Source: Hoeflea ulvae (GTDB lineage Bacteria; Pseudomonadota; Alphaproteobacteria; Rhizobiales; Rhizobiaceae). From it: a stretch of DNA of 64,000 bases. The stretch covers positions 689,501-753,500 of the forward strand of contig NZ_JAOVZQ010000001.1 of NCBI RefSeq assembly GCF_026619435.1. Reading direction: 5' to 3'. The notes below the pieces were generated by a model. That model did no database searches. It was not told the origin of the DNA and worked only from the letters and a program-made list of their open reading frames with translations. This document shows, piece after piece, positions 26,801-35,879 of the stretch (its first letter is position 1; the number at the start of each line of letters is the position of its first letter). The position numbers were made by a program, and so were the translations under genes.

Positions 26801-26848
26801 GGTCCGCTTGACGGACCCAAACCAGACAAGACCTGCCGATTGCAGGTC
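26801..26848 (+). other. Two intercistronic hairpins between rimP and nusA
   Basis: GGTCCG/CGGACC (26801-26806/26812-26817, 5-base loop) and GACCTGC/GCAGGTC (26830-26836/26842-26848, 5-base loop). Neither is followed by a T-run. The second ends 17 bases before nusA. Confidence 0.5.
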
Positions 26849-26865
26849 GATACATGGAGACAGAC

Positions 26866-28509
26866 ATGGCAGTCAGTGCAAACAGGCTTGAGCTTCTTCA
26901 GATCGCTGACGCGGTCGCACGCGAGAAGTCCATTGACCGCGAGATCGTGATCGAAGCCATGGCCGATGCCATCCAAAAGGCGGCGCGCTCGCGCTACGGC
27001 TCTGAATCCAACATCCGCGCCGACATCAACGCCAAGACCGGCGAGATCCGCCTCCAGCGCCTGCTCGAGGTCGTCGATCACGCTGAAGATTATTCCCTGC
27101 AGATTCCGCTGGCTTTGGCCCGCGACCGCAATCCTGATGCGCAGCTTGGCGATTTCATTGCCGATCCGCTGCCGCCGATGGATTTCGGACGCATCGCCGC
27201 CCAGTCGGCCAAGCAGGTCATCGTGCAGAAGGTGCGCGAAGCCGAGCGTGACCGCCAGTTCGACGAATTCAAGGACCGCATTGGCGAGATCGTCAACGGC
27301 ACCGTCAAGCGCGTCGAATACGGCAATGTCATTGTCGATCTCGGCCGCGGCGAAGGCATCGTCCGGCGCGACGAGACCATTCCGCGCGAGGCTTTCCGCT
27401 ATGGCGACCGGGTTCGCGCCTATGTCTACGATGTCCGCCGCGAACAGCGCGGCCCGCAGATTTTCCTCTCCCGCACCCATCCGCAGTTCATGGTTCGCCT
27501 GTTCCAGATGGAAGTGCCGGAAATCTATGACGGCATCATTGAGATCCGCTCGGTTGCCCGCGATCCCGGCAGCCGCGCCAAGATCGCCGTGATCTCCAAT
27601 GATTCCTCCATCGACCCGGTCGGCGCCTGCGTCGGCATGCGCGGCAGCCGCGTTCAGGCTGTTGTCGGCGAATTGCAGGGCGAGAAGATCGATATCATTC
27701 CATGGTCGCCGTCGCCGGCCACCTTCATTGTCAACGCCTTGCAGCCGGCCGAAGTCTCCAAGGTCGTGCTCGACGAGGATGCCGAGCGCATCGAGGTCGT
27801 CGTGCCCGACGAGCAGCTGTCTCTGGCCATCGGCCGTCGCGGCCAGAACGTGCGTCTCGCCTCGCAGCTGACCGGCTGGGACATCGACATCCTCACCGAG
27901 GAAGAAGAAAGCCAGCGCCGCCAGAAGGAATTCAGCGAGCGCACGCAGCTGTTCATGGAAGCCCTTGATGTCGACGAGATGGTCGGCCAGGTGCTGGCAT
28001 CGGAAGGCTTCAGCCAGGTCGAGGAAGTTGCCTATGTCGATCTCGGCGAAATCACCGCGATCGAGGGCTTTGACGAAGACACCGCCAACGAGCTTCAGAC
28101 CCGCGCCAAGGAATATCTCGACAGGCTTGAAGCCGAGCTCGACAGCAAGCGCAAGGAACTCGGCGTCGAGGACGAGCTGCGCTCGATCCCCGGCATGACC
28201 ACGCAGATGATGGTGGCGCTCGGTGGCGACGGCATCAAGTCCGTTGAGGACTTCGCCGGTTGCGCCGTCGATGACCTGACCGGCTGGTCGGAACGCAAGG
28301 ACGGCGAGACCAAGCGTTTTGACGGCCTGTTCAAGGGCCTCGACGTCACCCGCCCCGAAGCGGAATCGATGATCCTTTCGGCCCGTCTGGCCGTTGGCTG
28401 GATCACCGAGGACGAAGTGGTGATGCAGGAAGTCGACGAAGACGCCGAAGCCGAAGCCGGCGAGGCTGAAGCAGCGACGGAAACAGAAGCAGGCGGCGAA
28501 GAGGCCTGA
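26866..28509 (+). CDS. nusA: Transcription termination/antitermination protein NusA
   Basis: RNA polymerase-associated factor for pausing, termination and rRNA antitermination. The 547-residue protein has the NusA N-domain (1-130), S1 (about 135-205), KH1/KH2 (about 210-345, with [20 protein letters not shown] and [19 protein letters not shown]) and two C-terminal acidic helix-hairpin-helix repeats (about 365-510), then an Ala/Glu-rich tail. Start 26866 ([15 protein letters not shown]) fits rhizobial NusA and has GGAGA 7 bases upstream; ATG 26854 is in frame. Confidence 0.97.
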   Translation: MAVSANRLELLQIADAVAREKSIDREIVIEAMADAIQKAARSRYGSESNIRADINAKTGEIRLQRLLEVVDHAEDYSLQIPLALARDRNPDAQLGDFIADPLPPMDFGRIAAQSAKQVIVQKVREAERDRQFDEFKDRIGEIVNGTVKRVEYGNVIVDLGRGEGIVRRDETIPREAFRYGDRVRAYVYDVRREQRGPQIFLSRTHPQFMVRLFQMEVPEIYDGIIEIRSVARDPGSRAKIAVISNDSSIDPVGACVGMRGSRVQAVVGELQGEKIDIIPWSPSPATFIVNALQPAEVSKVVLDEDAERIEVVVPDEQLSLAIGRRGQNVRLASQLTGWDIDILTEEEESQRRQKEFSERTQLFMEALDVDEMVGQVLASEGFSQVEEVAYVDLGEITAIEGFDEDTANELQTRAKEYLDRLEAELDSKRKELGVEDELRSIPGMTTQMMVALGGDGIKSVEDFAGCAVDDLTGWSERKDGETKRFDGLFKGLDVTRPEAESMILSARLAVGWITEDEVVMQEVDEDAEAEAGEAEAATETEAGGEEA

Positions 28510-28535
28510 GGCCGAACGTCGCCGGAGGCTTTGCG

Positions 28536-29162
28536 GTGAAGGTCAGGATCGAGCCCGTGAACGACCGAATGTGCATTGTCACCCGGGAACGGGGTCAGCC
28601 TGACGGGCTGATTCGGTTTGTTGCCGGTCCCGACGGATCCGTCGTGCCGGATTTGCGCCTGGGGCTTCCCGGGCGCGGCTGCTGGGTGACGGCGGAACGG
28701 GCCGTGGTGGACCTGGCGGTCAAGCGCAAGCTTTTCGGGCGGGCGCTGAAGACCGAAGTGAACACCGACCCCGATCTGGGTGGTGTCGTGGAGAGGTTGC
28801 TCTGTGGCAGCCTTTTTGGGATGATGAACCTGGCCCGGAAATCAGGTCAGTTCATCACCGGATCGGGCAAGGTCGAAGACGCGATACGATCCGGCGGCGC
28901 GGTGGCGCTGATGCATGCCACGGATGCTGCCGATGACGGCGTGCGCAAATTGCGCCAGGCCAATACGGCCCGGGCGATGGGTGTGAAAGAGGCGGAAATT
29001 CCCGTCTTTCGGCTGTTTTCAGCCGATGAATTGACGCTTGCCTTGGGCGACGGCGCTTTTATCCATGCCGCAGCGCTTGCAGGGCAGGCCGGAGAGGGTG
29101 TAGTGAAGCGCGCAAAGATGCTTGCGCGCTACAGAAACGGTCCCGCGACGGGACTGGACTGA
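28536..29162 (+). CDS. rnpM: RNA-binding protein RnpM/YlxR with L7Ae-like domain
   Basis: A 208-residue fusion: residues 10-85 are the YlxR (DUF448) domain with [18 protein letters not shown] and GRGCWVT; residues about 95-190 are an L7Ae/YlxQ-like domain ([24 protein letters not shown]). In Bacillus these are separate proteins, and YlxR binds RNase P; the fused form is common in alphaproteobacteria. The start is GTG 28536 with GGAGG 8 bases upstream. It is embedded between nusA and infB. Confidence 0.9.
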   Translation: MKVRIEPVNDRMCIVTRERGQPDGLIRFVAGPDGSVVPDLRLGLPGRGCWVTAERAVVDLAVKRKLFGRALKTEVNTDPDLGGVVERLLCGSLFGMMNLARKSGQFITGSGKVEDAIRSGGAVALMHATDAADDGVRKLRQANTARAMGVKEAEIPVFRLFSADELTLALGDGAFIHAAALAGQAGEGVVKRAKMLARYRNGPATGLD

Positions 29163-29172
29163 AAACGGGCTA

Positions 29173-29189
29173 CCGGGCGCCATGCCCGG
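29173..29189 (+). other. Intercistronic hairpin between rnpM and infB
   Basis: CCGGGC (29173-29178), loop GCCAT, GCCCGG (29184-29189). No T-run follows. Confidence 0.45.
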
Positions 29190-29254
29190 ATGCAATCGAT
29201 CAAGAAGCCGACGCGCATGTGCGCGATGCGGTTTCCCGCGGAAACGGATACGGA

Positions 29255-31852
29255 ATGAGCGACAGCAACGACGACAAGACGATCAGTGTTACCGGCAAGA
29301 AGACCTTCTCGCTGAAACGCCCCGCTATCGAGCAGGGGATGGTTCGCCAGGAGATGGGCCGTGGCCGCACCAAGTCAGTGGTGGTGGAAACGCGCAAGCG
29401 CCGCGTGACCCGCCCTGAAGACGAGAATCCGGTGCCGCCCGTAACCTTCAAGCCGCGCCCTGCGCCGGTGACGGAAAAGCCGGTGGTCACAGTCGTGCCG
29501 CCGCCACCGCCACGCGCACCTGCGACACCGCCACGCGGCGCCGTTCTCAACCAGCTTTCGGCTGGTGAGGTCGAGGCCCGCCGTCGCGCCTTGCAGGACA
29601 GCCGCGTCCGCGACATCGAGGAGCGCAAGCGCGCCGAGGCCGACGCCATCCGTCGTGCCGAGGAAGAGGCGCGCCAGGCTGCCGCCGATGCCGAGGCCGC
29701 CCGCCTCAAGGCCATCGAGGACGCTGCAGCGGCCAAGGAAGCCGCCGAGCAGGCCAAGATCGAAGCCGCATCGCCAACGCCCAGCGCGCCGCCTGCTGAG
29801 GCAGCCCCCGTTGCCGTGCCGGTTGATGACGCCGCACGCGGACGCCGTCGCGACAACGAAAGCGAAGCACCGGCACGCACCGGCGGTCCGGCACGTCCGG
29901 GCGCCAAGGTCACGCGTCCCGAAACAGCCAAGCCGACCCGGCCCAAGGCCGAGGAAGACCGCCGCCGCGGCAAGCTGACGCTGACAGCCGCGCTCAACGA
30001 CGACGGCAATTCCCGTGGCCGTTCGCTGTCGGCGATGCGTCGCCGCCAGGAAAAGATGCGCCGGTCCTCGATGCAGGAGCCGCGTGAAAAGGTCATGCGC
30101 GAAGTGCAGCTGCCCGAGACCATCACCATTCAGGAACTGTCGCAGCGCATGGCCGAACGGTCGGTCGATGTGATCAAGTTCCTGATGAAGGAAGGCCAGA
30201 TGATGAAGCCGGGCGACATCATCGATGCCGACCTTGCCGAACTGATTGCCAGCGAATTCGGCCACACCGTCAAGCGCGTGTCCGAATCCGACGTCGAACT
30301 CGGCATCTTCAATGTTGCCGACGAGGGCGGCGAACTGGTTTCGCGGCCTCCGGTGGTCACCATCATGGGCCATGTCGACCACGGCAAGACCTCGCTGCTC
30401 GACGCCATCCGCGACGCCAATGTCGTCTCCGGCGAGGCCGGCGGGATCACCCAGCATATCGGTGCCTACCAGGTCGAGAAGAACGGCAAGCTGATCACCT
30501 TCATCGACACCCCGGGCCATGCGGCGTTTACCGCCATGCGTGCCCGCGGCGCCCAGGCAACCGACATCGCCATCCTTGTGGTGGCGGCCGACGATTCGGT
30601 GATGCCGCAGACCGTTGAATCGATCAACCACGCCAAGGCGGCCGGTGTGCCGATCATCGTGGCGATCAACAAGATCGACAAGCCCTCTGCCGATCCGCAG
30701 AAGGTCCGTACCGGTCTTCTGCAGCATGAAGTCTTTGTCGAAAGCATGGGCGGCGAGGTCCTTGACGTCGAGGTCTCGGCCATCAAGCACACCAATCTCG
30801 ACAAGCTGCTCGACGCCATCCTGCTGCAGGCCGAACTGCTCGACCTCAAGGCCAATCCGACGCGCACCGCTGAAGGTGTCGTGGTCGAGGCCAAGCTCGA
30901 TCGCGGCCGCGGTTCGGTGGCCACCGTTCTGGTGCAGACCGGAACGCTGCGTCCGGGCGACATCCTCGTGGCCGGCGACCAGTGGGGCCGTGTGCGCGCC
31001 CTGGTCAATGACCGCGGTGAACAGGTTAAGGAAGCCGGTCCGGCATTCCCGGTCGAAATCCTCGGCATCCAGGGCACGCCGCAGGCCGGCGATCGCTTTG
31101 CGGTGGTCGAGAATGAAGGCCGTGCCCGCGAAATCGCCGAATACCGCCAGCGGCTTGCCCGCGACAAGGCGGCGGCGCGCCAGAGCGGAACACGCGGTTC
31201 CCTCGAGCAGATGATGACCCAGCTGCAGGATACCGGCAGCCAGGAATTCCCGCTGCTCATCAAGGGCGACGTGCAGGGCTCCATCGAGGCGATCGCCGGT
31301 GCGATCGACAAGCTGGGAACCGACGAAGTCCGGGCCCGCATCATCCATTCGGGTGCCGGCGGCATCACCGAATCCGACATCTCGCTGGCCGAGGCCTCGG
31401 GCGCTGCCATCATCGGCTTCAACGTCCGTGCCAACAAGCAGGCCCGTGACGCGGCTGAACGCGATGGCGTCGAGATCCGCTATTACAACATCATCTACGA
31501 TCTGGTTGATGACGTGAAGGCGGCGATGTCGGGCATGCTCTCGCCGGAACGTCGCGAGACCTTCCTCGGCAATGCCGAGATCCTCGAGGTGTTCAACATC
31601 ACCAAGGTCGGCAAGGTTGCCGGTTGCCGCGTCACCGAAGGCAAGGTTGAACGGGGTTCGGGCGTCCGCCTGATCCGCGACAACGTTGTCATTCACGAAG
31701 GCAAGCTCAAGACCCTCAAGCGCTTCAAGGACGAAGTGGCCGAGGTTCACGGCGGCCAGGAATGCGGCATGGCCTTTGAAAATTACGAAGACATTCGTGC
31801 CGGCGACGTTATCGAGTGCTTCCGCGTCGAGCACATCACGCGCACGCTTTGA
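29255..31852 (+). CDS. infB: Translation initiation factor IF-2
   Basis: GTPase that brings initiator tRNA to the 30S subunit. The 865-residue protein has an N-terminal Ala/Pro/Arg-rich region with a long charged helix (about 110-190), IF2_N (about 280-330), the G domain from [19 protein letters not shown] with DTPGHAAF and NKIDKP, then the C1/C2 initiator-tRNA-binding domains. Start 29255 ([16 protein letters not shown]) matches the rhizobial N-terminus; a GTG at 29219 extends the frame. Its ribosome site is weak (GGATACGGA). Confidence 0.97.
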   Translation: MSDSNDDKTISVTGKKTFSLKRPAIEQGMVRQEMGRGRTKSVVVETRKRRVTRPEDENPVPPVTFKPRPAPVTEKPVVTVVPPPPPRAPATPPRGAVLNQLSAGEVEARRRALQDSRVRDIEERKRAEADAIRRAEEEARQAAADAEAARLKAIEDAAAAKEAAEQAKIEAASPTPSAPPAEAAPVAVPVDDAARGRRRDNESEAPARTGGPARPGAKVTRPETAKPTRPKAEEDRRRGKLTLTAALNDDGNSRGRSLSAMRRRQEKMRRSSMQEPREKVMREVQLPETITIQELSQRMAERSVDVIKFLMKEGQMMKPGDIIDADLAELIASEFGHTVKRVSESDVELGIFNVADEGGELVSRPPVVTIMGHVDHGKTSLLDAIRDANVVSGEAGGITQHIGAYQVEKNGKLITFIDTPGHAAFTAMRARGAQATDIAILVVAADDSVMPQTVESINHAKAAGVPIIVAINKIDKPSADPQKVRTGLLQHEVFVESMGGEVLDVEVSAIKHTNLDKLLDAILLQAELLDLKANPTRTAEGVVVEAKLDRGRGSVATVLVQTGTLRPGDILVAGDQWGRVRALVNDRGEQVKEAGPAFPVEILGIQGTPQAGDRFAVVENEGRAREIAEYRQRLARDKAAARQSGTRGSLEQMMTQLQDTGSQEFPLLIKGDVQGSIEAIAGAIDKLGTDEVRARIIHSGAGGITESDISLAEASGAAIIGFNVRANKQARDAAERDGVEIRYYNIIYDLVDDVKAAMSGMLSPERRETFLGNAEILEVFNITKVGKVAGCRVTEGKVERGSGVRLIRDNVVIHEGKLKTLKRFKDEVAEVHGGQECGMAFENYEDIRAGDVIECFRVEHITRTL

Positions 31853-31860
31853 TCGGGTCA

Positions 31861-31887
31861 CTGCCCGGCGCCTGAGGCGCCGGGCAG
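31861..31887 (+). other. Perfect 12-bp hairpin between infB and rbfA
   Basis: CTGCCCGGCGCC (31861-31872), loop TGA, GGCGCCGGGCAG (31876-31887). It is followed by GTCTCTGG, not a T-run, so it may limit read-through or stabilise the 3' end rather than terminate. Confidence 0.65.
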
Positions 31888-31938
31888 GTCTCTGGTCTTG
31901 CGCCCGGGCCCATGGCCCGCAAATTCGGTTGGAATCCC

Positions 31939-32376
31939 ATGACCAAGCCATCTTCCTCGGCTCCTTCCCAGCGCATGTTGCGCGTGGGCGAACAGGTCCG
32001 TGTCGCCATTACCCAGGTGCTGCAGCGCGGTGATGTCCGAGATCCGCTGATCGAATCCTCGGTGATCTCGGTCTCCGAAGTGCGCATGTCGCCGGATCTG
32101 AAGGTCGCCACCGCCTATGTCACGCCGCTGGGGCAAAAGGATCACACCGCCATCATCGCGGCGCTCAACAAGCATGCCCGCTATCTGCGCGGCCGTGTGT
32201 CGCCGATGATCCGGCAGCTCAAATACATGCCGGAACTTCGCTTTCGCGATGACACCAGCTTCGACAATTACGCAAAGATCGACGCGCTGCTGCGCTCGCC
32301 CGAGGTCGCCCGCGACCTGGGCCATGACGATGCCGACGAAAATGACAACAACAACAACAAAGACGGTGGAAACTAA
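31939..32376 (+). CDS. rbfA: Ribosome-binding factor A
   Basis: KH-type factor for late 30S maturation. The 145-residue protein has [43 protein letters not shown] and [18 protein letters not shown], the last being the conserved C-terminal RbfA stretch. The tail is Asp/Asn-rich ([12 protein letters not shown]). ATG 31939 has TTGGAA nearby; ATG 31912 is an in-frame alternative. The next gene starts 2 bases after the stop. Confidence 0.95.
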   Translation: MTKPSSSAPSQRMLRVGEQVRVAITQVLQRGDVRDPLIESSVISVSEVRMSPDLKVATAYVTPLGQKDHTAIIAALNKHARYLRGRVSPMIRQLKYMPELRFRDDTSFDNYAKIDALLRSPEVARDLGHDDADENDNNNNKDGGN

Positions 32377-32377
32377 G

Positions 32378-32839
32378 ATGGCGACGCTCGTGACACCGGA
32401 AAAGATTGAGGCCATGTCCACCGAAGACCGGACAACGCTTTATGCGAACTGCATGCGCACGGTTAACAACGAAGACGCCATTTCGATTGTCGAAATGATC
32501 GTCGCCAGCGACTTGCCCTACGCCCGCAAGAAGGAAATCTCCCACGCCGATCCGGAAATGCGCATGATCGAGCTGATCGTCAATGCGCCGGCCAATGATG
32601 CGGCCATCGTCGAGGCGGCGCTTGCCGGCAAGCCGCCGCTGGCAGCCATCGAGCACCTGATCGCCAAGAAACTGAAGACCCAGTACAACAACCAGAACGG
32701 CACGGTCACGGCCGCCGGCTTCCTCATCGCCAAGAAGCTCTACGCGCTCGACTTCGAGAAGGGTCCGATGCAGCCGATGCCGGAAGGCACCATCGCCAGA
32801 TCCGGCGCCACCTTCCGCAAGAAGCCGGGATACGCCTGA
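32378..32839 (+). CDS. Conserved-looking protein of unknown function between rbfA and truB
   Basis: I do not recognise this 153-residue protein. It is soluble, mostly alpha-helical by composition, with [20 protein letters not shown] at the start, a middle helix rich in Ala/Ile ([23 protein letters not shown]) and a basic end [13 protein letters not shown]. No membrane segment, Cys cluster or P-loop is visible. It starts 2 bases after rbfA and stops 1 base before truB, so it is translated as part of the operon, suggesting a role in RNA or ribosome work. That is inference from position only. Confidence 0.8.
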   Translation: MATLVTPEKIEAMSTEDRTTLYANCMRTVNNEDAISIVEMIVASDLPYARKKEISHADPEMRMIELIVNAPANDAAIVEAALAGKPPLAAIEHLIAKKLKTQYNNQNGTVTAAGFLIAKKLYALDFEKGPMQPMPEGTIARSGATFRKKPGYA

Positions 32840-32840
32840 T

Positions 32841-33776
32841 ATGGGCCGCCGCGGCAAGAAAAAGGGCCGGCCCATCTCGGGCTGGCTGGTTCTCGACAAG
32901 CCGTGGGATTTCGGATCCACCGAGGCTGTCTCCAAGATCAAATGGCTGTTCAAGGCCGAAAAGGCGGGCCACGCCGGCACGCTCGATCCCCTTGCATCGG
33001 GCATGTTGCCGATCGCGCTCGGCGACGCCACCAAGACCGTTCCCTATGTCATGGATGGCCGCAAGGTGTATGAATTCACCGTCGCCTGGGGCGAGGAGCG
33101 CAACACCGACGATCTCGAGGGCATGGTCACGGCCAGTTCCGAGAGCCGGCCTGACCGGGCGGCCATCGAGGCGCTGTTGCCGGCCTATACCGGCGTGATC
33201 GAACAGGTGCCGCCCGCCTTTTCCGCCGTCAAGATTGCCGGTGAACGCGCTTACGACATGGCCCGCGGTGGCGAAGTGGTGGTAATTCCGCCCCGCGAAG
33301 TGGAAATCCACCGGATCACGCTGCTGGGCTGTCCCGACCCCGATCATGCGGTGTTCGAGGTCGAATGCGGCAAGGGCACCTATGTCCGGGCGCTGGCGCG
33401 CGATTTCGGCCGCGAACTGGGCTGCTATGGCCACATCTCGGCGCTGCGCCGGACGCTGGTGGCGCCGTTCGCCGAAGCCGCCATGGTCCCGCTTGCCGAT
33501 CTGATCGCACTCGAAGAGATCGAGGACGAGGCCGATCGGCTGGCCGGGCTCGACGCCTATCTGGTTCCAGCAGGCGAGGCGCTCGGCATGCTGCCGCGCA
33601 TCGATGTCAGTGATGACCAGGCCCACCGCATCCGCATGGGCAATCCGATCATTCTCAGGGGCCGTGACGCGCCCGTGGCCACTGACGATGCCTGCGCCTT
33701 CGTGCGCGGCGCATTGCTTGCCATCGGTGACGTTGCCGAAGGCGAATTCCGGCCCCGGCGGGTGTTCAAGGGCTGA
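32841..33776 (+). CDS. truB: tRNA pseudouridine-55 synthase
   Basis: Makes pseudouridine 55 in the T-loop of tRNAs. A 311-residue TruB with [17 protein letters not shown], the catalytic motif [20 protein letters not shown] (Asp49) and [23 protein letters not shown]. The N-terminus is basic ([10 protein letters not shown]), as in alphaproteobacteria. It begins one base after the preceding stop. rpsO lies 1.5 kb downstream, interrupted by a leftward chaC and a small secreted protein gene. Confidence 0.97.
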   Translation: MGRRGKKKGRPISGWLVLDKPWDFGSTEAVSKIKWLFKAEKAGHAGTLDPLASGMLPIALGDATKTVPYVMDGRKVYEFTVAWGEERNTDDLEGMVTASSESRPDRAAIEALLPAYTGVIEQVPPAFSAVKIAGERAYDMARGGEVVVIPPREVEIHRITLLGCPDPDHAVFEVECGKGTYVRALARDFGRELGCYGHISALRRTLVAPFAEAAMVPLADLIALEEIEDEADRLAGLDAYLVPAGEALGMLPRIDVSDDQAHRIRMGNPIILRGRDAPVATDDACAFVRGALLAIGDVAEGEFRPRRVFKG

Positions 33777-33825
33777 GCCCAGGTCCGGCGCCGGGCGGCT
33801 GGCTCAGCTGAACACCGGCCCGCAA

Positions 33826-34536
33826 TTACCCTGAAAACCCGTGATTGGCTTCGATCTGCTCCGCCACCAGCGCCTGCAGCCGCCACAATTTGCGGTCGTG
33901 AATGCCGAGGCTTTCGAGCATCGTGACGGTTGAAAACAGATAATCCGCCATTGAGCCGCGAAACCCGCAAGCCGTGGCCAGCACCGCGGCGGTCTCCGTT
34001 TCGGAGAGCCCGGCGGCATAGCGTTGATTGTTGCGGTCCATGGCAAATGTCAGCGCCCTGAGCGGCCCCTGTTCGGTGTCGACCTTGATCCAGCGCCAGG
34101 GAAAGGCCGAGGGCAACTGGCTCAATTCGCGGCGGATCAGCCGGTGCAGCTCCGCCTCCAGCCCCGCGCGCGGCAGACGATAGACCATGCCCTTGCACTG
34201 GCCGCCGCGATCGAGCGCCATCATCAGGCCGGGATGGTCATGGCTGCCGCGATAGCGGTAGTCCGGCCCGAGGCAGAAGCTGCGGCGCCAGCCGATGGCG
34301 GTCGCAAGCCGTTTCTCCTCAAAGGCGGTTTCCGGGTTCCAGATCAGCGAACCATAGCCGAACAGCCAGAAGTCGCCCTGAGGACGACTCGCCATCATGC
34401 CGTCGACGGCCTCGGCGAAATCCGCCTCGGTCGCGGCGCGAAAGCCGGGAAGAAGCTTCGGGCCGGGGTCCTGGATGTCGCGATGGACAAGATCGACATG
34501 ACGCCGGCTCAGCCGCATTTTCCTTGTTTCGGCCAT
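33826..34536 (-). CDS. chaC: Gamma-glutamylcyclotransferase, ChaC type
   Basis: Cleaves gamma-glutamyl peptides, in ChaC proteins specifically glutathione, to 5-oxoproline. The 236-residue protein shows FWLFGYGSLIWNPETAF (about 57-73), RRSFCLGPDYRYRGSHDHPGLMMALDRGG and CKGMVYRL, all ChaC-like. Start 34536 is a choice: an AGAGGA lies about 12 bases upstream, but in-frame Met codons at 34581 and 34674 would lengthen the N-terminus. Convergent with truB across 49 bases. Confidence 0.88.
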   Translation of the reverse strand: MAETRKMRLSRRHVDLVHRDIQDPGPKLLPGFRAATEADFAEAVDGMMASRPQGDFWLFGYGSLIWNPETAFEEKRLATAIGWRRSFCLGPDYRYRGSHDHPGLMMALDRGGQCKGMVYRLPRAGLEAELHRLIRRELSQLPSAFPWRWIKVDTEQGPLRALTFAMDRNNQRYAAGLSETETAAVLATACGFRGSMADYLFSTVTMLESLGIHDRKLWRLQALVAEQIEANHGFSG

Positions 34537-34737
34537 GGGGGCGGGGTCCTCTTCACGTTTTCGGGCATCCGGCAGGTCCATGCCGGGCATGGCCCGTTTC
34601 ATGCCACCCCGGAGAACAAAACGGAAGTGTTCTCTGGATGGCGGCCGCGGATCCACCTGAGGGGCAGGTGCCAAATCCCCGGTGGCTTGTCTGCGACAGC
34701 GCCTTGCGCCAGACTGTCATGAAAAGGGGGAAGGACA

Positions 34738-35085
34738 GTGTCAGATATCAAGATTGCCATCGCTGTTGCTGTTCTGGCCGTGGCCGGCGCGACAGCCATG
34801 CCCGCCCGGGCGCAGACGCCGGGCTATGACGGCAGCGGCTGCGGGTGGTACATCATCCTGGGCTGTTCGAAGAGCCAGTCGGACGCCAGGCGGATCCTCG
34901 GCCGTCTCGGCGGGCCGATGGTCGGCGGCGGCGCCGGTTCGCAGGTGCTCGACACCTCGGATGTCGGCGGCTTCCGCGACGGCTTTTACTGCGTTGCCGA
35001 CGGGCCCTATGTCTCGCGGGACTCGGCTGAATCGGTCGCCTGGAAAGAGGCGGTGCGCGACGCTTACGTCAAGCGCGGCTGCTGA
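34738..35085 (+). CDS. Small secreted Cys-containing protein of unknown function
   Basis: A 115-residue protein with a clear signal peptide (IAIAVAVLAVAGATAMPARA, cleavage expected after Ala25). The mature part has four Cys (35, 43, 85, 115), which could form two disulfides in the periplasm, and ends FYCVADGPYVSRDSAESVAW...VKRGC. The family is not one I can name; the C-terminal half faintly resembles a SPOR-like strand-helix. GTG 34738 start, preceded by GGGGGAAGGA. Confidence 0.7.
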   Translation: MSDIKIAIAVAVLAVAGATAMPARAQTPGYDGSGCGWYIILGCSKSQSDARRILGRLGGPMVGGGAGSQVLDTSDVGGFRDGFYCVADGPYVSRDSAESVAWKEAVRDAYVKRGC

Positions 35086-35143
35086 AGGCGCGCCAAAGCC
35101 GCAGCCACGCTGGCGCGCCGGGGTGGCGTCCGGCACATTTCCC

Positions 35144-35172
35144 TTTCAATTCGGCGGGAATTGGCCTATAGC
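35144..35172 (+). promoter_or_regulatory. rpsO promoter
   Basis: TTTCAA (35144-35149), 17 bases, TATAGC (35167-35172). This leaves a leader of about 95 bases before rpsO, where S15 autoregulation might act. Confidence 0.55.
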
Positions 35173-35273
35173 CCAGCCGTTATCGCCGGTCCTGCCGGCA
35201 TGACGTTCGAGGCCCCTGCTGGACGACATCCCGGCAGCGGGCGCCATATTCATCCAGATTGAAAGGATTTGAG

Positions 35274-35543
35274 ATGTCGATTACTGCTGAGCGCAAGGCT
35301 GCGCTGATTGAAGAATACGCCACGAAGCCAGGCGACACCGGTTCCCCGGAAGTCCAGGTTGCCATTCTGACCGAGCGGATCAACAATCTGACCGGTCACT
35401 TCAAGGAAAACAAGAAGGACAACCACTCACGGCGCGGGCTGTTGACGATGGTGTCCACGCGTCGGTCCCTGCTTGATTATGTCAAGCGCAAGGAAGAAGC
35501 GCGTTACACGTCGCTGATCTCCCGTCTGGGCATCCGCCGCTAA
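35274..35543 (+). CDS. rpsO: 30S ribosomal protein S15
   Basis: Primary-binding protein of the 30S platform. 89 residues, the standard length, with [31 protein letters not shown] and [22 protein letters not shown], the 16S rRNA-binding helices. AAAGGA lies before ATG 35274. pnp follows after 336 bases with two hairpins between. Confidence 0.98.
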   Translation: MSITAERKAALIEEYATKPGDTGSPEVQVAILTERINNLTGHFKENKKDNHSRRGLLTMVSTRRSLLDYVKRKEEARYTSLISRLGIRR

Positions 35544-35879
35544 ACTGCTTTCCGGCGGGCGGCGCCCTGCGCACCGTCCGCCGAAGCCATTCACCGGTTC
35601 CCACCCCAACCAACCCGGGAGCCGTGGCGCAGCGGCGCGCGCCGTCAGGCCGCAAGGCCGGGAAAATCGCGCCGAAACCGTTCTGCTCTCCGGACACTCC
35701 GGATCAGAACACTCAAAATAGCCTGTCATGGGGCAGGATTGCCGGATGCTTTCGCCGTTGACGACAACGGTTCCTCAAAGCCTCCGGCTGTCTTGCCCGA
35801 GATGCGCTCAAACAACGGGACAGTGAAGCGCGCGGCCGAAAGTTGCCACGCCCACATGCCCGCATACGAAGGACAAGAC
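35544..35879 (+). other. rpsO-pnp intergenic region with RNA hairpins
   Basis: 336 bases without a convincing gene. Hairpin A: 35553-35565 with 35571-35583 (13 positions, one G-U, one mismatch). Hairpin B: GTTCTG (35680-35685), TCCGGA (35689-35694), loop CAC, TCCGGA (35698-35703), CAGAAC (35705-35710). Neither is followed by a proper T-run. The pnp frame is open back to 35739 but the conserved protein starts at 35880. Confidence 0.6.

Noticed and set aside
29375..31951. 858-codon minus-strand frame opposite infB
   Set aside because: Mirror of the infB codon pattern; no ribosome site or recognisable domain, and IF-2 is complete on the plus strand.
33826..33880. Terminator between truB and chaC
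   Set aside because: The 49-base gap has no stable stem with a T-run on either strand.
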